Shown: one piece after another, positions 25,587-34,047 of the stretch
How the letters are laid out: every line of letters starts with the position of its first letter
How positions within the stretch are numbered: the first letter of the stretch is position 1
Source: Acidobacteriota bacterium
Lineage (GTDB): Bacteria > Acidobacteriota > Terriglobia > Bryobacterales > Bryobacteraceae
Length of the DNA stretch: 64,000 bases
Direction of reading: 5' to 3'
Assembly (NCBI GenBank): GCA_018268835.1
Contig: JAFDVU010000001.1
Location: forward strand, 47,530-111,529
Notes under the pieces: model-generated
Databases searched by the model: none
The model's input: only the letters and a program-made list of their open reading frames with translations
What the model was told of the DNA's origin: nothing
Made by a program: the position numbers and the translations under genes

Positions 25587-26882
25587 ATGGCCAAGCAGAC
25601 CGGACACGACCTGTTGACGCAACGGCCGCGCCGTCCCAGACAATTCGGAATCCGTCTCATCTGGTACCGGCTCGCGGCGCTGCTGGCCGTTCTCGGCCCG
25701 GGCTTCATCACCGCTAACGTAGACAACGATCCCGGCGGCATCCTCACGTACTCCCAGGCCGGCGCCAAGTACGGCTACGCGCTGTTGTGGACGCTGGTGC
25801 CGACCACCATCGCGCTCATCGTGGTGCAGGAGATGGCGTCGCGCATGGCGGTGGCCACCGGCAAGGGCCTCTCCGACCTGATCCGCGAAGAGTTCGGCCT
25901 GCGCATCACTTTCTTCACCATGATCGTGCTGGCCATGGCCGACCTCGGCAACATCTTCGCCGAATTCGCCGGGATCGCCTCCGGCATGGGCATCTTCGGC
26001 GTCAGCAAATATATCGCGGTGCCGGTCGGCGCGATGATCGTGTGGTACGTGATCGTGCAGGGCTCTTACAAGCCGGTGGAGCGGATCCTGATCCTGTTTT
26101 CGTTCGTTTACCTGGCCTACCCGATCTCGGCCTTCTTCGCGCATCCGGACTGGCACACCGCGCTGGTCAAAACCATCGTGCCCGAGTTTCGCTCCGACCC
26201 CGCGTACCTCACCATGATGGTGGGGTTGATCGGGACCACCATCACGCCCTGGATGCAGTTCTACCTCCAGGCTTCCATGGTGGAGAAGGGCGTCTCGAAG
26301 AAGGATTACCGCCTGGCACGCTGGGACGTGGTGCTGGGCTGCATCGTCACTGATGTAGTGGCATTCTTCATCGTCGTGGCCTGCGCGGCTACGCTCTTCA
26401 AGTCCGGACACGGGGCCATCGACGACGCGGCGGAGGCGGCGGTCGCGCTCAAACCCTTCGCCGGACAATTCGCTTCCCTGCTGTTCGGCCTGGGACTGGT
26501 GAACGCTTCCCTGCTCTCCGCCGCCATCCTGCCGCTGGCCACGGCATACAACGTGTGCGAGGGCCTGGGCTTCGAATCCGGCGTGGACCGGCGGTTCTCC
26601 GAAGCCAGGGTGTTCTACGCGCTGTACACGTTCCTGATCGTGGCCGGCGCCGGCGCGGTGCTGATTCCCAACGTGCCGCTGCTCAAGGTGATCCTGCTCT
26701 CGCAGGTCGCCAACGGCGTGCTCATCCCGTTCGTACTGATCTTCATGCTGCTGCTGGTCAATCGCGAGTCCATCATGGGCGACATGCGCAACCGGCCGTG
26801 GCAGAACGTCATCGCCTGGACCACGGCGGTGGTTATGATCGCGCTCACCGCGGCGATGCTCTGGACCTCGATCGCCGGCTGA
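25587..26882 (+). CDS. NRAMP family divalent metal transporter, variant metal site
   Basis: The 431-residue protein has about eleven helices with the NRAMP start LGPGFITANVDNDPGG. The canonical TM1 DPGN is DPGG here (Asp48 kept, Asn replaced by Gly51). The canonical TM6 MPH motif reads TPW (Thr220-Pro221-Trp222), so the metal-binding methionine is missing. Known NRAMPs import Mn2+ and Fe2+ with H+; loss of the Met ligand is associated with altered metal preference. The ATG at 25587 is chosen because the preceding residues of a longer frame are low-complexity Arg/Pro without membrane character. Confidence 0.85.
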   Translation: MAKQTGHDLLTQRPRRPRQFGIRLIWYRLAALLAVLGPGFITANVDNDPGGILTYSQAGAKYGYALLWTLVPTTIALIVVQEMASRMAVATGKGLSDLIREEFGLRITFFTMIVLAMADLGNIFAEFAGIASGMGIFGVSKYIAVPVGAMIVWYVIVQGSYKPVERILILFSFVYLAYPISAFFAHPDWHTALVKTIVPEFRSDPAYLTMMVGLIGTTITPWMQFYLQASMVEKGVSKKDYRLARWDVVLGCIVTDVVAFFIVVACAATLFKSGHGAIDDAAEAAVALKPFAGQFASLLFGLGLVNASLLSAAILPLATAYNVCEGLGFESGVDRRFSEARVFYALYTFLIVAGAGAVLIPNVPLLKVILLSQVANGVLIPFVLIFMLLLVNRESIMGDMRNRPWQNVIAWTTAVVMIALTAAMLWTSIAG

Positions 26883-26895
26883 ACGCCCGGACGGC

Positions 26896-27462
26896 TCATT
26901 TCGGGCGCTCGTTGAACCCCCGGCCGCCTAAGATCATGGGCGCGCACTTCTCCGCCCGCGCTGCCCGCGTCTTCGCCTGCTTCGCGCCCGAGACATGAAA
27001 GATGTACGACTTCCTCCGTCCCGGCGTGAGGGCTTCGAACGCCGCGTTCAGTTTCGGATCCGCGTTCAGCCTCGCCCTCAGTTCCTCGGGTACCACATAC
27101 TCCGAAGCCTTCTTTAGGAGAACTTTCTTTCCCGACTCCTCGATCTCGATGGCTTCGTGGATGTAACTCCGCAGGGTCGCCTGCAAAGCCGAGATTTCTT
27201 TGGAAGAGGTGAACTGAATCCAGCGGCCGGCCTGCGTGCGCCCGATCTTTTGGAGAATCTGCTTCCGGTCCTTCAGCAAGGCACCTTTGAAGAACGAGAG
27301 CGCGCAGGCCTCCTTGAGCGGGATGATGATCGCGACGTTCTTCTTCCGGTGGGTGAAGCAGGGCTTACCCCATTTCACCGCCTCGACCAGGCCGCAGTCG
27401 AGTGCCACCTTCCTCAGGTTGTCTGTTTCGTTCTGCCAGTTTTTCGCGTAAGGCACCTTCAT
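26896..27462 (-). CDS. YdeI/OmpD-associated family protein (DUF1801-type)
   Basis: The 188-residue protein matches the YdeI family along its length: an N-terminal DUF1801-like region with LDCGLVEAVKWGKPCF (about residues 21-36), NVAIIIPLKEACALSFFKGALLKD, and the C-terminal FEALTPGRRKSYIFHVSGAKQAKTR tail typical of the family. In enterobacteria YdeI is linked to resistance against polymyxin and bacteriocin-like stress, but the biochemistry is unknown. The ATG at 27462 was preferred to an upstream start that adds a Cys/Trp-rich stretch. It converges on the NRAMP gene with 13 nt between stops. Confidence 0.85.
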   Translation of the reverse strand: MKVPYAKNWQNETDNLRKVALDCGLVEAVKWGKPCFTHRKKNVAIIIPLKEACALSFFKGALLKDRKQILQKIGRTQAGRWIQFTSSKEISALQATLRSYIHEAIEIEESGKKVLLKKASEYVVPEELRARLNADPKLNAAFEALTPGRRKSYIFHVSGAKQAKTRAARAEKCAPMILGGRGFNERPK

Positions 27463-27557
27463 CGACCCACCCTCTGTGCCACATTCCCATTCGGTTTCAC
27501 ACACAGTATGCCACCGTGCGGGAAAAACCGGGCCCCTGCCCCGCCAAAAAAAAGGGC

Positions 27558-27593
27558 TTGACACGCGCCTCTATTAGTACTAATTAATTAGTA
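27558..27593 (+). promoter_or_regulatory. blaI promoter with overlapping BlaI-type operators, leaderless
   Basis: TTGACA (27558-27563) is a perfect -35; 17 nt later TAATTA (27581-27586) is the -10, and the ATG follows after 6 nt. The -10 lies inside a perfect 16-bp palindrome TACTAATTAATTAGTA (27578-27593), whose last base is the A of the ATG. A second palindrome ATTAGTACTAAT (27573-27584) overlaps it. TACT/AGTA ends match BlaI/MecI-type operators. No ribosome binding site exists, so the message is probably leaderless and autorepressed. Confidence 0.75.
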
Positions 27594-27964
27594 TGCGCAA
27601 GCGGAGTACAACCCTTACCGGGCAGGAACTCGAAATCATGAAGATCGTCTGGGAGCGCGAGAGCGCTACCGTGCGCGATGTCTACGAAGCGCTGCTGGAG
27701 CGGCGCAAGGTCGCGTACACGACGGTCATGACGATGATGAAGATCCTGGAACAGAAGGGGTATCTGCGCAAGCGGCAGGCCGAACGCGCCTACGTCTACA
27801 CGCCGGCGCAGCCGCAGCGCAAGGTGATCGGCGCCATGGTGCGCGACTTCGTCAATCGCGTATTCAACGGCAGCGCCGAACCCCTGCTGGTTCACCTGGT
27901 GGAAGAGCACGATCTTTCGCCGGAGGAACTGGAAGAAATCGCGCGTCTGCGGAGGAAGTCATGA
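27593..27964 (+). CDS. blaI: BlaI/MecI/CopY family transcriptional repressor
   Basis: The 123-residue winged-helix repressor contains the family block LTGQELEIMKIVWERESATVRDVYEAL and the recognition helix VAYTTVMTMMKILEQKGYL, with a C-terminal dimerisation domain. In staphylococci the family is cleaved after signal from a BlaR1/MecR1 protease. Here the partner M56 gene overlaps its stop by 4 nt (ATGA). The start codon lies in the operator palindrome. The regulated genes are probably the operon itself and unknown distant targets; no beta-lactamase is present in the window. Confidence 0.92.
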   Translation: MRKRSTTLTGQELEIMKIVWERESATVRDVYEALLERRKVAYTTVMTMMKILEQKGYLRKRQAERAYVYTPAQPQRKVIGAMVRDFVNRVFNGSAEPLLVHLVEEHDLSPEELEEIARLRRKS

Positions 27965-29961
27965 GCCCGGATCTGATTTGGAGCAACGTAGCGGCCTACT
28001 GTCTGCAAATCGGGCTGCTGGTGGGTGTGGCCGGATTTGTTCCGGCGGTGCTGAGCCTGGCGCATCCGCGCCACCGACTGGCTTTCTGGCACATCCTGCT
28101 ACTGGCGTGCCTGGTGCTGCCGCTGGCCGCTCCGTGGCGGCAGGAGACGATCGTGGCGACGCCGGTGGCTGCGCCCGTGCCCGCGGCGGCGCCCCTCGCG
28201 GCCATGCCGGCGGCGCCCCGCGCCATCCCGTGGAACCGGATTGTGTTGTACGCGCTGGCCGGCGGCGCCGTGCTGCGCCTGCTCTGGCTCGCCGGAGGAC
28301 TCTGGCGCCTGCGCCTCTACCGCCGGCGTTCGACGCCGCTGGAGCCGCCGCTCTCCTGGAGCGTCGAGGCCGACCTGCGGCTCTCCGCGGACGTGGCCAG
28401 CCCGGTCACGTTTGGCGCGCGGCATCCGGTGGTGCTGCTGCCGGCGAACTTCCCCGAACTCGACGGGCCCACGCAGGAGGCCGTCCTGTGCCATGAAATC
28501 GTGCACGTGCGCCGCAAGGACTGGCTGGTCGCGCTGACCGAGGAACTGGTGCGCAGCGTGTTCTGGTTCCATCCGGCGATCTGGTGGCTGCTCGGCGAAA
28601 TCGGCCTGGCGCGCGAGCAGTCGGTGGACCGCGAGGTCGTCGAAATGACGCGCCTGCGCGAAGAGTACGTGGACGCGCTGCTGGCCATCGCTGGCGCGAA
28701 ACCAAGGCTGGACCTCGCTCCCGCGCCCCTGTTCCTGCGCCGGCGCCATCTCAAACACAGAATCGTTTCCATCATGAAAGAGGTACGTATGTCGAAAGCC
28801 CGCTCTCTCTCCGCCCTCGCCGCGAGCCTGGGAATCCTGGCCGCGACGTGCTGGCTCGTCACCATGACCTTCCCGCTGGCCGCCGCGCCACAGATGGTGG
28901 CCGACGGTCCCGGTGTCACCGTGGACCTCGGCAGCGCCGCGATCATGCACCGCACCAGCGTCATGTATCCGCCCGCGGCGCGCACCGCCAGGGTCGAGGG
29001 CACCGTGCTGGTGGACGCCACGCTGGATAGCGCCGGCAACGTGGTGGACGCGCGTATCGTCAGCGGCCCGGTGGAACTGCGCCGCGGCGTGCTGCAAAGC
29101 GTCCTCCAATGGCACTTCTCCAATGAGGGCGGTCCTGCGACGCGGCAGATCGGCGTCACGTTCAAGGTACCGGAGACGCCGGCCACGGTGGCCGCGGCGC
29201 CCCTCGCCGCCATCCGCCGCGACACGGCGCCCTCGGCTACGGCGGCGGCGCCGCGTGCGGGCGTCCCCGGCGGCGTCGTGGGCGGCATCGTGGGCAGCGT
29301 GCCCGCGGGAACGATCGTCCGCATGAACCAGCGGCCTTCCCTGGAGGGCAAGGCGCTGAAGCAGGTCGCCATTCTGGGGCTCACCGACGAGGCGAAGACC
29401 CGCCTCGCTTCGCGCCTGCCGGTGCACGAAGGCGAAGTCCTCGCCGCCGACAGCTACCAGCGCACGGTGGACGCGGTCCGCGATTACGACGAGCACCTGA
29501 TGGTGGGGCTGAAGACGGATTCGGATGAGAGTGTCAGCTTCGTCATCTCCGCACCCGGCCTCAGCGGCTCCGCGATGCTCGGCGCCTACAGCCCGCTGGC
29601 GGCGTTGACGCCGGCGGCAACGCCCGACTTGCCGCCGCCGGCGCCCGGCACGAAGCGCATCACCATCGGCGGCAACGTGCAGTCCTCCAAACTGGTTCAG
29701 CAGCCCCGCCCGACGTACCCGCCGCTGGCCAAGCAGGCGCGCATCATGGGAGTTGTGAAGCTCCAGGCGGTGATTAACGCCGATGGCACCATGAAGAATC
29801 TCGCGGTGATCAGCGGGCACCCGCTGCTGATACCGGCGGCTCTCGAAGCCGTCCGGCAGTGGGTCTACGCCCCGACCCTTCTCAACGGCGAGCCGGTTGA
29901 GGTCGTCACCCAGATCGACGTCAACTTCACCCTCGCCGATCAACCCCCGCCGCAGCAGTAG
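27961..29961 (+). CDS. BlaR1-like M56 membrane metalloprotease with two TonB C-terminal domains
   Basis: The 666-residue protein begins with a BlaR1/MecR1-type M56 membrane domain (helices near residues 10-30, 35-55, 90-110) holding the zinc motif HEIVH at residues 178-182 and a family EQSVDREV block. A further helix lies near residues 280-300. Instead of a penicillin-binding sensor, the extracytoplasmic part has a TonB C-terminal domain (about 330-400), a POTRA-like stretch (about 465-530) and a second TonB C-terminal domain (about 575-662). The signal sensed is therefore not a beta-lactam bound by a PBP fold. It is coupled to blaI by an ATGA overlap and followed by a terminator. Confidence 0.88.
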   Translation: MSPDLIWSNVAAYCLQIGLLVGVAGFVPAVLSLAHPRHRLAFWHILLLACLVLPLAAPWRQETIVATPVAAPVPAAAPLAAMPAAPRAIPWNRIVLYALAGGAVLRLLWLAGGLWRLRLYRRRSTPLEPPLSWSVEADLRLSADVASPVTFGARHPVVLLPANFPELDGPTQEAVLCHEIVHVRRKDWLVALTEELVRSVFWFHPAIWWLLGEIGLAREQSVDREVVEMTRLREEYVDALLAIAGAKPRLDLAPAPLFLRRRHLKHRIVSIMKEVRMSKARSLSALAASLGILAATCWLVTMTFPLAAAPQMVADGPGVTVDLGSAAIMHRTSVMYPPAARTARVEGTVLVDATLDSAGNVVDARIVSGPVELRRGVLQSVLQWHFSNEGGPATRQIGVTFKVPETPATVAAAPLAAIRRDTAPSATAAAPRAGVPGGVVGGIVGSVPAGTIVRMNQRPSLEGKALKQVAILGLTDEAKTRLASRLPVHEGEVLAADSYQRTVDAVRDYDEHLMVGLKTDSDESVSFVISAPGLSGSAMLGAYSPLAALTPAATPDLPPPAPGTKRITIGGNVQSSKLVQQPRPTYPPLAKQARIMGVVKLQAVINADGTMKNLAVISGHPLLIPAALEAVRQWVYAPTLLNGEPVEVVTQIDVNFTLADQPPPQQ

Positions 29962-29973
29962 CTTTCCCCCTCG

Positions 29974-30018
29974 CCGGGCCGCGCGCATGAACGAACGGTC
30001 GCGCGGCCCGGTGTTTTC
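29974..30018 (+). terminator. Intrinsic terminator of the blaI-blaR1-like operon
   Basis: A perfect 12-bp stem (29974-29985 with 30000-30011) encloses a 14-nt loop and is followed by TGTTTTC. It lies 12 nt after the TAG of the protease gene. Confidence 0.8.
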
Positions 30019-30068
30019 ACCGCTCCCCCTGCCTAAAGCTTTCGCCCCTACCCGCCGATCAACGCTGC

Positions 30069-30341
30069 GTGACCACGAGTGATGAGCTCGAAGCGCGGGA
30101 GTTGATGCTCAACCGGTTTCGCCGCCTGATGGGAGAAGTTCTGCGGGGCAAACTGGCGCGGAACAACTTCGCTCCGTGGGAGATGGCGATCCTCCTCGAT
30201 TTCGACGCCTGCGAGTTGCCGCCGCGGCGCCGTACGGACATCCTGCGTCAGTACCAGCGCGCGGTCGAGCGGCAGTTGGAAGCCGGCCCGGGGCCTCCCA
30301 TGAGGCTTTCCCACTTCCTTATCCTGCGCGCGCGCAAATGA
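30069..30341 (+). CDS. Hypothetical 90-residue protein
   Basis: The product is short, charged and probably all-helical, with no signal or membrane segment. It starts at GTG 30069 and includes RRLMGEVLRGKLARNNFAPWEMAILLDFDACELPPRRR. The codon use is like that of the neighbours and the frame is clean, so it is likely a real gene, but no family was recognised. It precedes the exported phosphodiesterase-like gene by 53 nt on the same strand. Confidence 0.6.
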   Translation: MTTSDELEARELMLNRFRRLMGEVLRGKLARNNFAPWEMAILLDFDACELPPRRRTDILRQYQRAVERQLEAGPGPPMRLSHFLILRARK

Positions 30342-30394
30342 AACCGCGCCCACCGCTTATCGTTTTGAAATACGCATACGATATCCTGCGAGTA

Positions 30395-31363
30395 ATGAGG
30401 ACCCTTGCCCTTGCGTTCGCTCTCGTCCTGCCGCTGGCCGCGCAGGACCTCGATTACCTGAACCACAACCAAAGCGTGCTCGACGCGCACAACTGTTATC
30501 CCTACAAGGGAGAGTGGGCGGACCGCATCGTCCGCGCCCTCTCCACCGGCTACCCGGTGGGGATCGAGCAGGACATCGCGATGGCCAAGGGCGTCCCGGT
30601 GGTTACCCATACCGATAAGACCACCGGCAACGAGCCGACCCTGCGCGCTTACTTCTTCGAGCGCGTGCGCCCGCTGATCGAGAAGGCCCTGCGCGAAAAC
30701 GACCGGGCCCGCTGGCCCATCATCGTCCTGCACTTCGACTTCAAGAGCCTCAAGCCGGAGGTGCTGCGCGGCGTGTGGCAACTGCTGGGCGAGTACGAGC
30801 CGTGGATCACCACCGCCGTCAAGGGGCCGGATCCCCACGTTCTGGCGCCGTTCGACCGCAAGCCGATCCTGGTCCTCACCGAAGATGCCGACGAGCAGGA
30901 GAAAGTATTCTTCGACGCCGTGCCCGTGGGCGCGAAACTGCGCGTCTTCGGCAGCGCCCACACCAACCCCATCGCGGCGATGAACAAGCAGGAGCGCGAG
31001 CATCTGGAGGCCACTCTACCGCCCGGCAAGTTGCTCTCGGAACGGCCGACGAATTACCGCCGCTGGTGGAACAACTCCTGGTTCGTGGTCGAGGAAGGAG
31101 GCCAGCACAAGGCCGGCGACTGGACCGCCGCGGACGACCGGCGCCTGCGCGCCCTCGTCGATCACGCCCACAAACTCGGCTACTGGATCCGCTTCTACAC
31201 GGTGGATGGCTTCGGTCCCGGCGAGGACCAGGGCTGGGGCAACTCCTATAATTTCGGGTCCCACGAAGCGGCGCTCATTCGCTGGAAGGCGGAGATCGCC
31301 GCGGGCGTCAACATGATCGCCACCAACCAGTACGAAGAACTGGGCCGGGTAATTCACCGGTAG
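30395..31363 (+). CDS. Exported PLC/GDPD-like phosphodiesterase-fold protein
   Basis: The 322-residue protein has a signal peptide (about residues 1-16). Acidic and histidine residues fall in the spacing of the GDPD/PI-PLC TIM-barrel superfamily: His32 in DAHNCYPY, Glu58 and Asp60 in GIEQDI, and His72 in VTHTD. Later strands include IIVLHFDFK and a C-terminal WIRFYTVDGFG. A role in hydrolysing glycerophosphodiester or inositol-phosphate bonds in the periplasm is inferred; the substrate is not known. The ATG at 30395 opens the signal peptide; longer in-frame starts add no recognisable sequence. It converges on the Gfo/Idh/MocA gene. Confidence 0.72.
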   Translation: MRTLALAFALVLPLAAQDLDYLNHNQSVLDAHNCYPYKGEWADRIVRALSTGYPVGIEQDIAMAKGVPVVTHTDKTTGNEPTLRAYFFERVRPLIEKALRENDRARWPIIVLHFDFKSLKPEVLRGVWQLLGEYEPWITTAVKGPDPHVLAPFDRKPILVLTEDADEQEKVFFDAVPVGAKLRVFGSAHTNPIAAMNKQEREHLEATLPPGKLLSERPTNYRRWWNNSWFVVEEGGQHKAGDWTAADDRRLRALVDHAHKLGYWIRFYTVDGFGPGEDQGWGNSYNFGSHEAALIRWKAEIAAGVNMIATNQYEELGRVIHR

Positions 31364-31388
31364 TACCGGCGCCCGGGGTTCCATCGCC

Positions 31389-32636
31389 CTAAGCGAGCTT
31401 CCACGGCGCGCGATATGGCCGCGACAGCATCGCGTTCGCCTCGGCGTCGCCGGGCACCTGCTCTTTGACCGGATCCCACTTGAGCGACCGCCCCAGCCGC
31501 GTCGAGATGTTTCCCAGGTGGCACAGAATCGCCGACCGGTGCCCTTCCTCGATATCCGCGTTGGGCCGCTGCCGGCTCTTGACGCAATCCAGAAAATTGC
31601 GCGCGTGCGCGCCGTCGAGGTCATTGCCCTTCATCGAGAGCGCCTCCATCAGCGGCTTCTTCTCCTTGCCCTCGGTCTCCGGCGCCACCGTGAACCCGCC
31701 GCGCGTCAGCGTCATCACACCCCTGGTGCCGAAGATGTCCAGCGTGAAGCCCTTGCCCGCCGCGATTTCGCTGGTGGTCCACGCCACCACCATCTTCCCC
31801 ATCCGGTAGGTCACTTCCTGCACGTCCGGCGTCTCGCCTCCGTCCGTCAGCGCGAACCGTCCGCCGAATCCCGCCACCTCGTCCGGCGCGTCCACCCCCG
31901 CGATCCAGCGCGCGATGTCCAGGTGATGCGCGCCCCAGTTGGTCATCTGTCCGCCCGAGTAGTCCCAGAACCAGCGGAAGTTGTAAATGCAGCGGAACGG
32001 ATCGAACGCCCGCTTCGGCGCCGGCCCCAGCCACATATCCCAGTTGAAACTCGCGATCGGTCCGTTCGCCATCTCGCTCGCCTTCAACCCCGGGTAGATG
32101 TTGCGTTGCATCCCGGCGCGAATCCGGTGCACCTTCCCGAGACCGCCGTCGCGGATCAGTTTCACCGCCGCCGCATATTGCGTCCCGGAGCGCTGCTGCG
32201 ATCCCGTCTGCACCACCCGCCGGTTGCGCCGCGCCGCATCAAGCATGTGCCGCCCTTCCACCACGGTCAGCGAGAGCGGCTTCTCGCAGTACACGTCTTT
32301 CCCCGCATCGCACGCCGCGATCGTGAGGATCGCGTGCCAGTGATCCGGCACGGCCACGATGACGGCATCGATGTCCTTCTCCTCCAGCACGCGCCGGAAA
32401 TCGGTGACGCCCTGCGCGCGTCCGCCGGTCATCGCGACCGCCTTCTCGCGGAAGGGATCGTAGAGATCGCACACCGCTGCCGCCTCGGCATCCGGCTGCT
32501 TGAGGAACGTCTCCAGGTCCTGCTTGCCGCGTCCGCCGCAGCCGATCAGCCCCAGCCGCACCCGGTCGTTGGCTCCGATCACGCGCGCCGCGCTCCATGC
32601 GGACAATGCGCCCATCGCGAAGGTTCGTCGATTCAT
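31389..32636 (-). CDS. Tat-exported Gfo/Idh/MocA family oxidoreductase
   Basis: The 415-residue protein has a twin-arginine-like signal (NRRTFAMG at residues 2-9 followed by a hydrophobic stretch ending near residue 22), then an NAD(P)-binding Rossmann domain with GLIGCGGRGK and the family EKP motif in DVYCEKPLSL, then the C-terminal Gfo domain containing WGAHHLDIARW. Such exported members oxidise sugar or glycoside hydroxyls with a tightly bound nucleotide cofactor. GGGGGA precedes the ATG at 32636 and sets this start. It is third in a minus-strand run, 13 nt after the enolase-superfamily gene. Confidence 0.9.
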   Translation of the reverse strand: MNRRTFAMGALSAWSAARVIGANDRVRLGLIGCGGRGKQDLETFLKQPDAEAAAVCDLYDPFREKAVAMTGGRAQGVTDFRRVLEEKDIDAVIVAVPDHWHAILTIAACDAGKDVYCEKPLSLTVVEGRHMLDAARRNRRVVQTGSQQRSGTQYAAAVKLIRDGGLGKVHRIRAGMQRNIYPGLKASEMANGPIASFNWDMWLGPAPKRAFDPFRCIYNFRWFWDYSGGQMTNWGAHHLDIARWIAGVDAPDEVAGFGGRFALTDGGETPDVQEVTYRMGKMVVAWTTSEIAAGKGFTLDIFGTRGVMTLTRGGFTVAPETEGKEKKPLMEALSMKGNDLDGAHARNFLDCVKSRQRPNADIEEGHRSAILCHLGNISTRLGRSLKWDPVKEQVPGDAEANAMLSRPYRAPWKLA

Positions 32637-32649
32637 CCGGTCCCCCAAT

Positions 32650-34047
32650 TCAGCTTGTGCAAAGCCCCGGCGCGTCCAGTCCGGTGGTCTTGAGCCAGCC
32701 GTCCCGCACGTTGAAGATGCCGGGGAATTTCTTCTCCCAACCGGCGCTTGCCAAGGGCACGTACTCGCGCGCGTTGGCCTCCAGCGCCGCGGTCCCCGGA
32801 ATGTGCGCCGCGATCCCCACAGAGTGCACCAGCGCGGCGCCGGGACACGTCAGGTCCTGCACGCAGCGGAACATCCCGTACTTCTGCGCCGCCGCCGCCA
32901 GCAGCAGCGTCTGCGATTGACCCTTGCACGCCTTCAGCGCGACCCCGGTGTAGCCCATCTCGCGCGCCACGAGCAGCATGTCCAGGCCCGTGAGCGATTC
33001 GTCGATCACCACCGGCCGCAGTTTCGCCGCCTCGAACATCGTGTTGCCCCGGTTGGCGGCAAGATCGCGCGCCGTCGGCTGCTCGATGTACTGCACGCGA
33101 TCGAACGCAGCCGGCGCTTTCCCGCGGATGCCGCGCTCGAACTCCAGCAGATACTCCACATTCGGGCACCGCTCGTTGAAGTCCAGCGAGTATATCCAGT
33201 CCTGGAAGTCACGTTTGCCCTGCGCCGCGATGGTGACCCGGTCGATCGCCGCCACGCGGTCGAGGTCCGCCGCCAGGTCGCCGCCGTTGAGCTTGAGCTT
33301 GAGCGCGGTGACGCCGCTGTACGGGATCCAGTCTTCCAGGCACTCCGGCAGGCCGTCGTTCAGATGCTTCTTCACCTCGGCGCGGGTCAGCGGATCGGAC
33401 GCGCCCACCGAGTGATACATGCGCACCCGCGGCGCCATCTTGGCCGATACATACCCGTCCAGGTACTCGCCGCGGAATTCCTGGTTGAGGTAGTGCGCCA
33501 GGTCGTAGCGCACGAAGTCCCGCCCGCACATCGTGAAGCTGTTGCGCCCGTGCAGTTTGCCGAACGCATCGTGAATCGCCGCGTCGAAGGGGCTCGCCGT
33601 CACCAGCGTGCACAGCTTCGGTACCGGCATCGGCAACTTCAACTCGCGCGTGGTTTCCTCGGCGCTCCGCAGGTACACCGGCTCCAGCGCGTGACTGATG
33701 TCCAGCGGATGCGCGTACCCGGTGAAGCTCTTCGTATCGCGCTGGATCTTCTCCGCCAGCGTCTTCATCGCGCCCAGCGTGACGTCGTAAGGTACGCCCG
33801 GCGCGGGAAAACTCCAGACGTTCCCCATCGGCATCGACGATCCGCCCTCTGCCGATTTCCCTCCGCGCAGGCTCATCCGGCAGCGCACTTCGAGGATCGT
33901 CACGCGATCCACCTCGCGCCCGCCGAACATGTAGGGCGCGCGGTACAGGTAGTCCTTGAACTCGATGCGCACGTCGTCGATGCGCGCATCGGTGGAAGGC
34001 GCGGCGGCCAGAATGGCGGGCATGGCGAGGAAGGCGCGGCGCTTCAT
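32650..34047 (-). CDS. Enolase-superfamily enzyme with signal peptide (MLE/dipeptide-epimerase-like)
   Basis: The 465-residue protein starts with KRRAFLAMPAILAAAPS, a Tat-like export signal, then a capping domain and a TIM barrel. Catalytic residues of the muconate-lactonising/dipeptide-epimerase subgroup can be placed: Lys250-x-Lys252, metal ligands Asp289, Glu322 and Asp349, and the opposite-face Lys372. This suggests proton abstraction next to a carboxylate (epimerase, lyase or racemase). Export of an enolase-superfamily enzyme is uncommon. The ATG at 34047 overlaps the upstream stop (ATGA); a longer open frame upstream reads through the neighbouring gene and was rejected. Confidence 0.85.
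   Translation of the reverse strand: MKRRAFLAMPAILAAAPSTDARIDDVRIEFKDYLYRAPYMFGGREVDRVTILEVRCRMSLRGGKSAEGGSSMPMGNVWSFPAPGVPYDVTLGAMKTLAEKIQRDTKSFTGYAHPLDISHALEPVYLRSAEETTRELKLPMPVPKLCTLVTASPFDAAIHDAFGKLHGRNSFTMCGRDFVRYDLAHYLNQEFRGEYLDGYVSAKMAPRVRMYHSVGASDPLTRAEVKKHLNDGLPECLEDWIPYSGVTALKLKLNGGDLAADLDRVAAIDRVTIAAQGKRDFQDWIYSLDFNERCPNVEYLLEFERGIRGKAPAAFDRVQYIEQPTARDLAANRGNTMFEAAKLRPVVIDESLTGLDMLLVAREMGYTGVALKACKGQSQTLLLAAAAQKYGMFRCVQDLTCPGAALVHSVGIAAHIPGTAALEANAREYVPLASAGWEKKFPGIFNVRDGWLKTTGLDAPGLCTS

Noticed and set aside
27593..29961. Beta-lactam resistance operon
   Set aside because: BlaI and M56 domains are present, but there is no penicillin-binding sensor domain and no beta-lactamase nearby; the pair is a general regulatory module.
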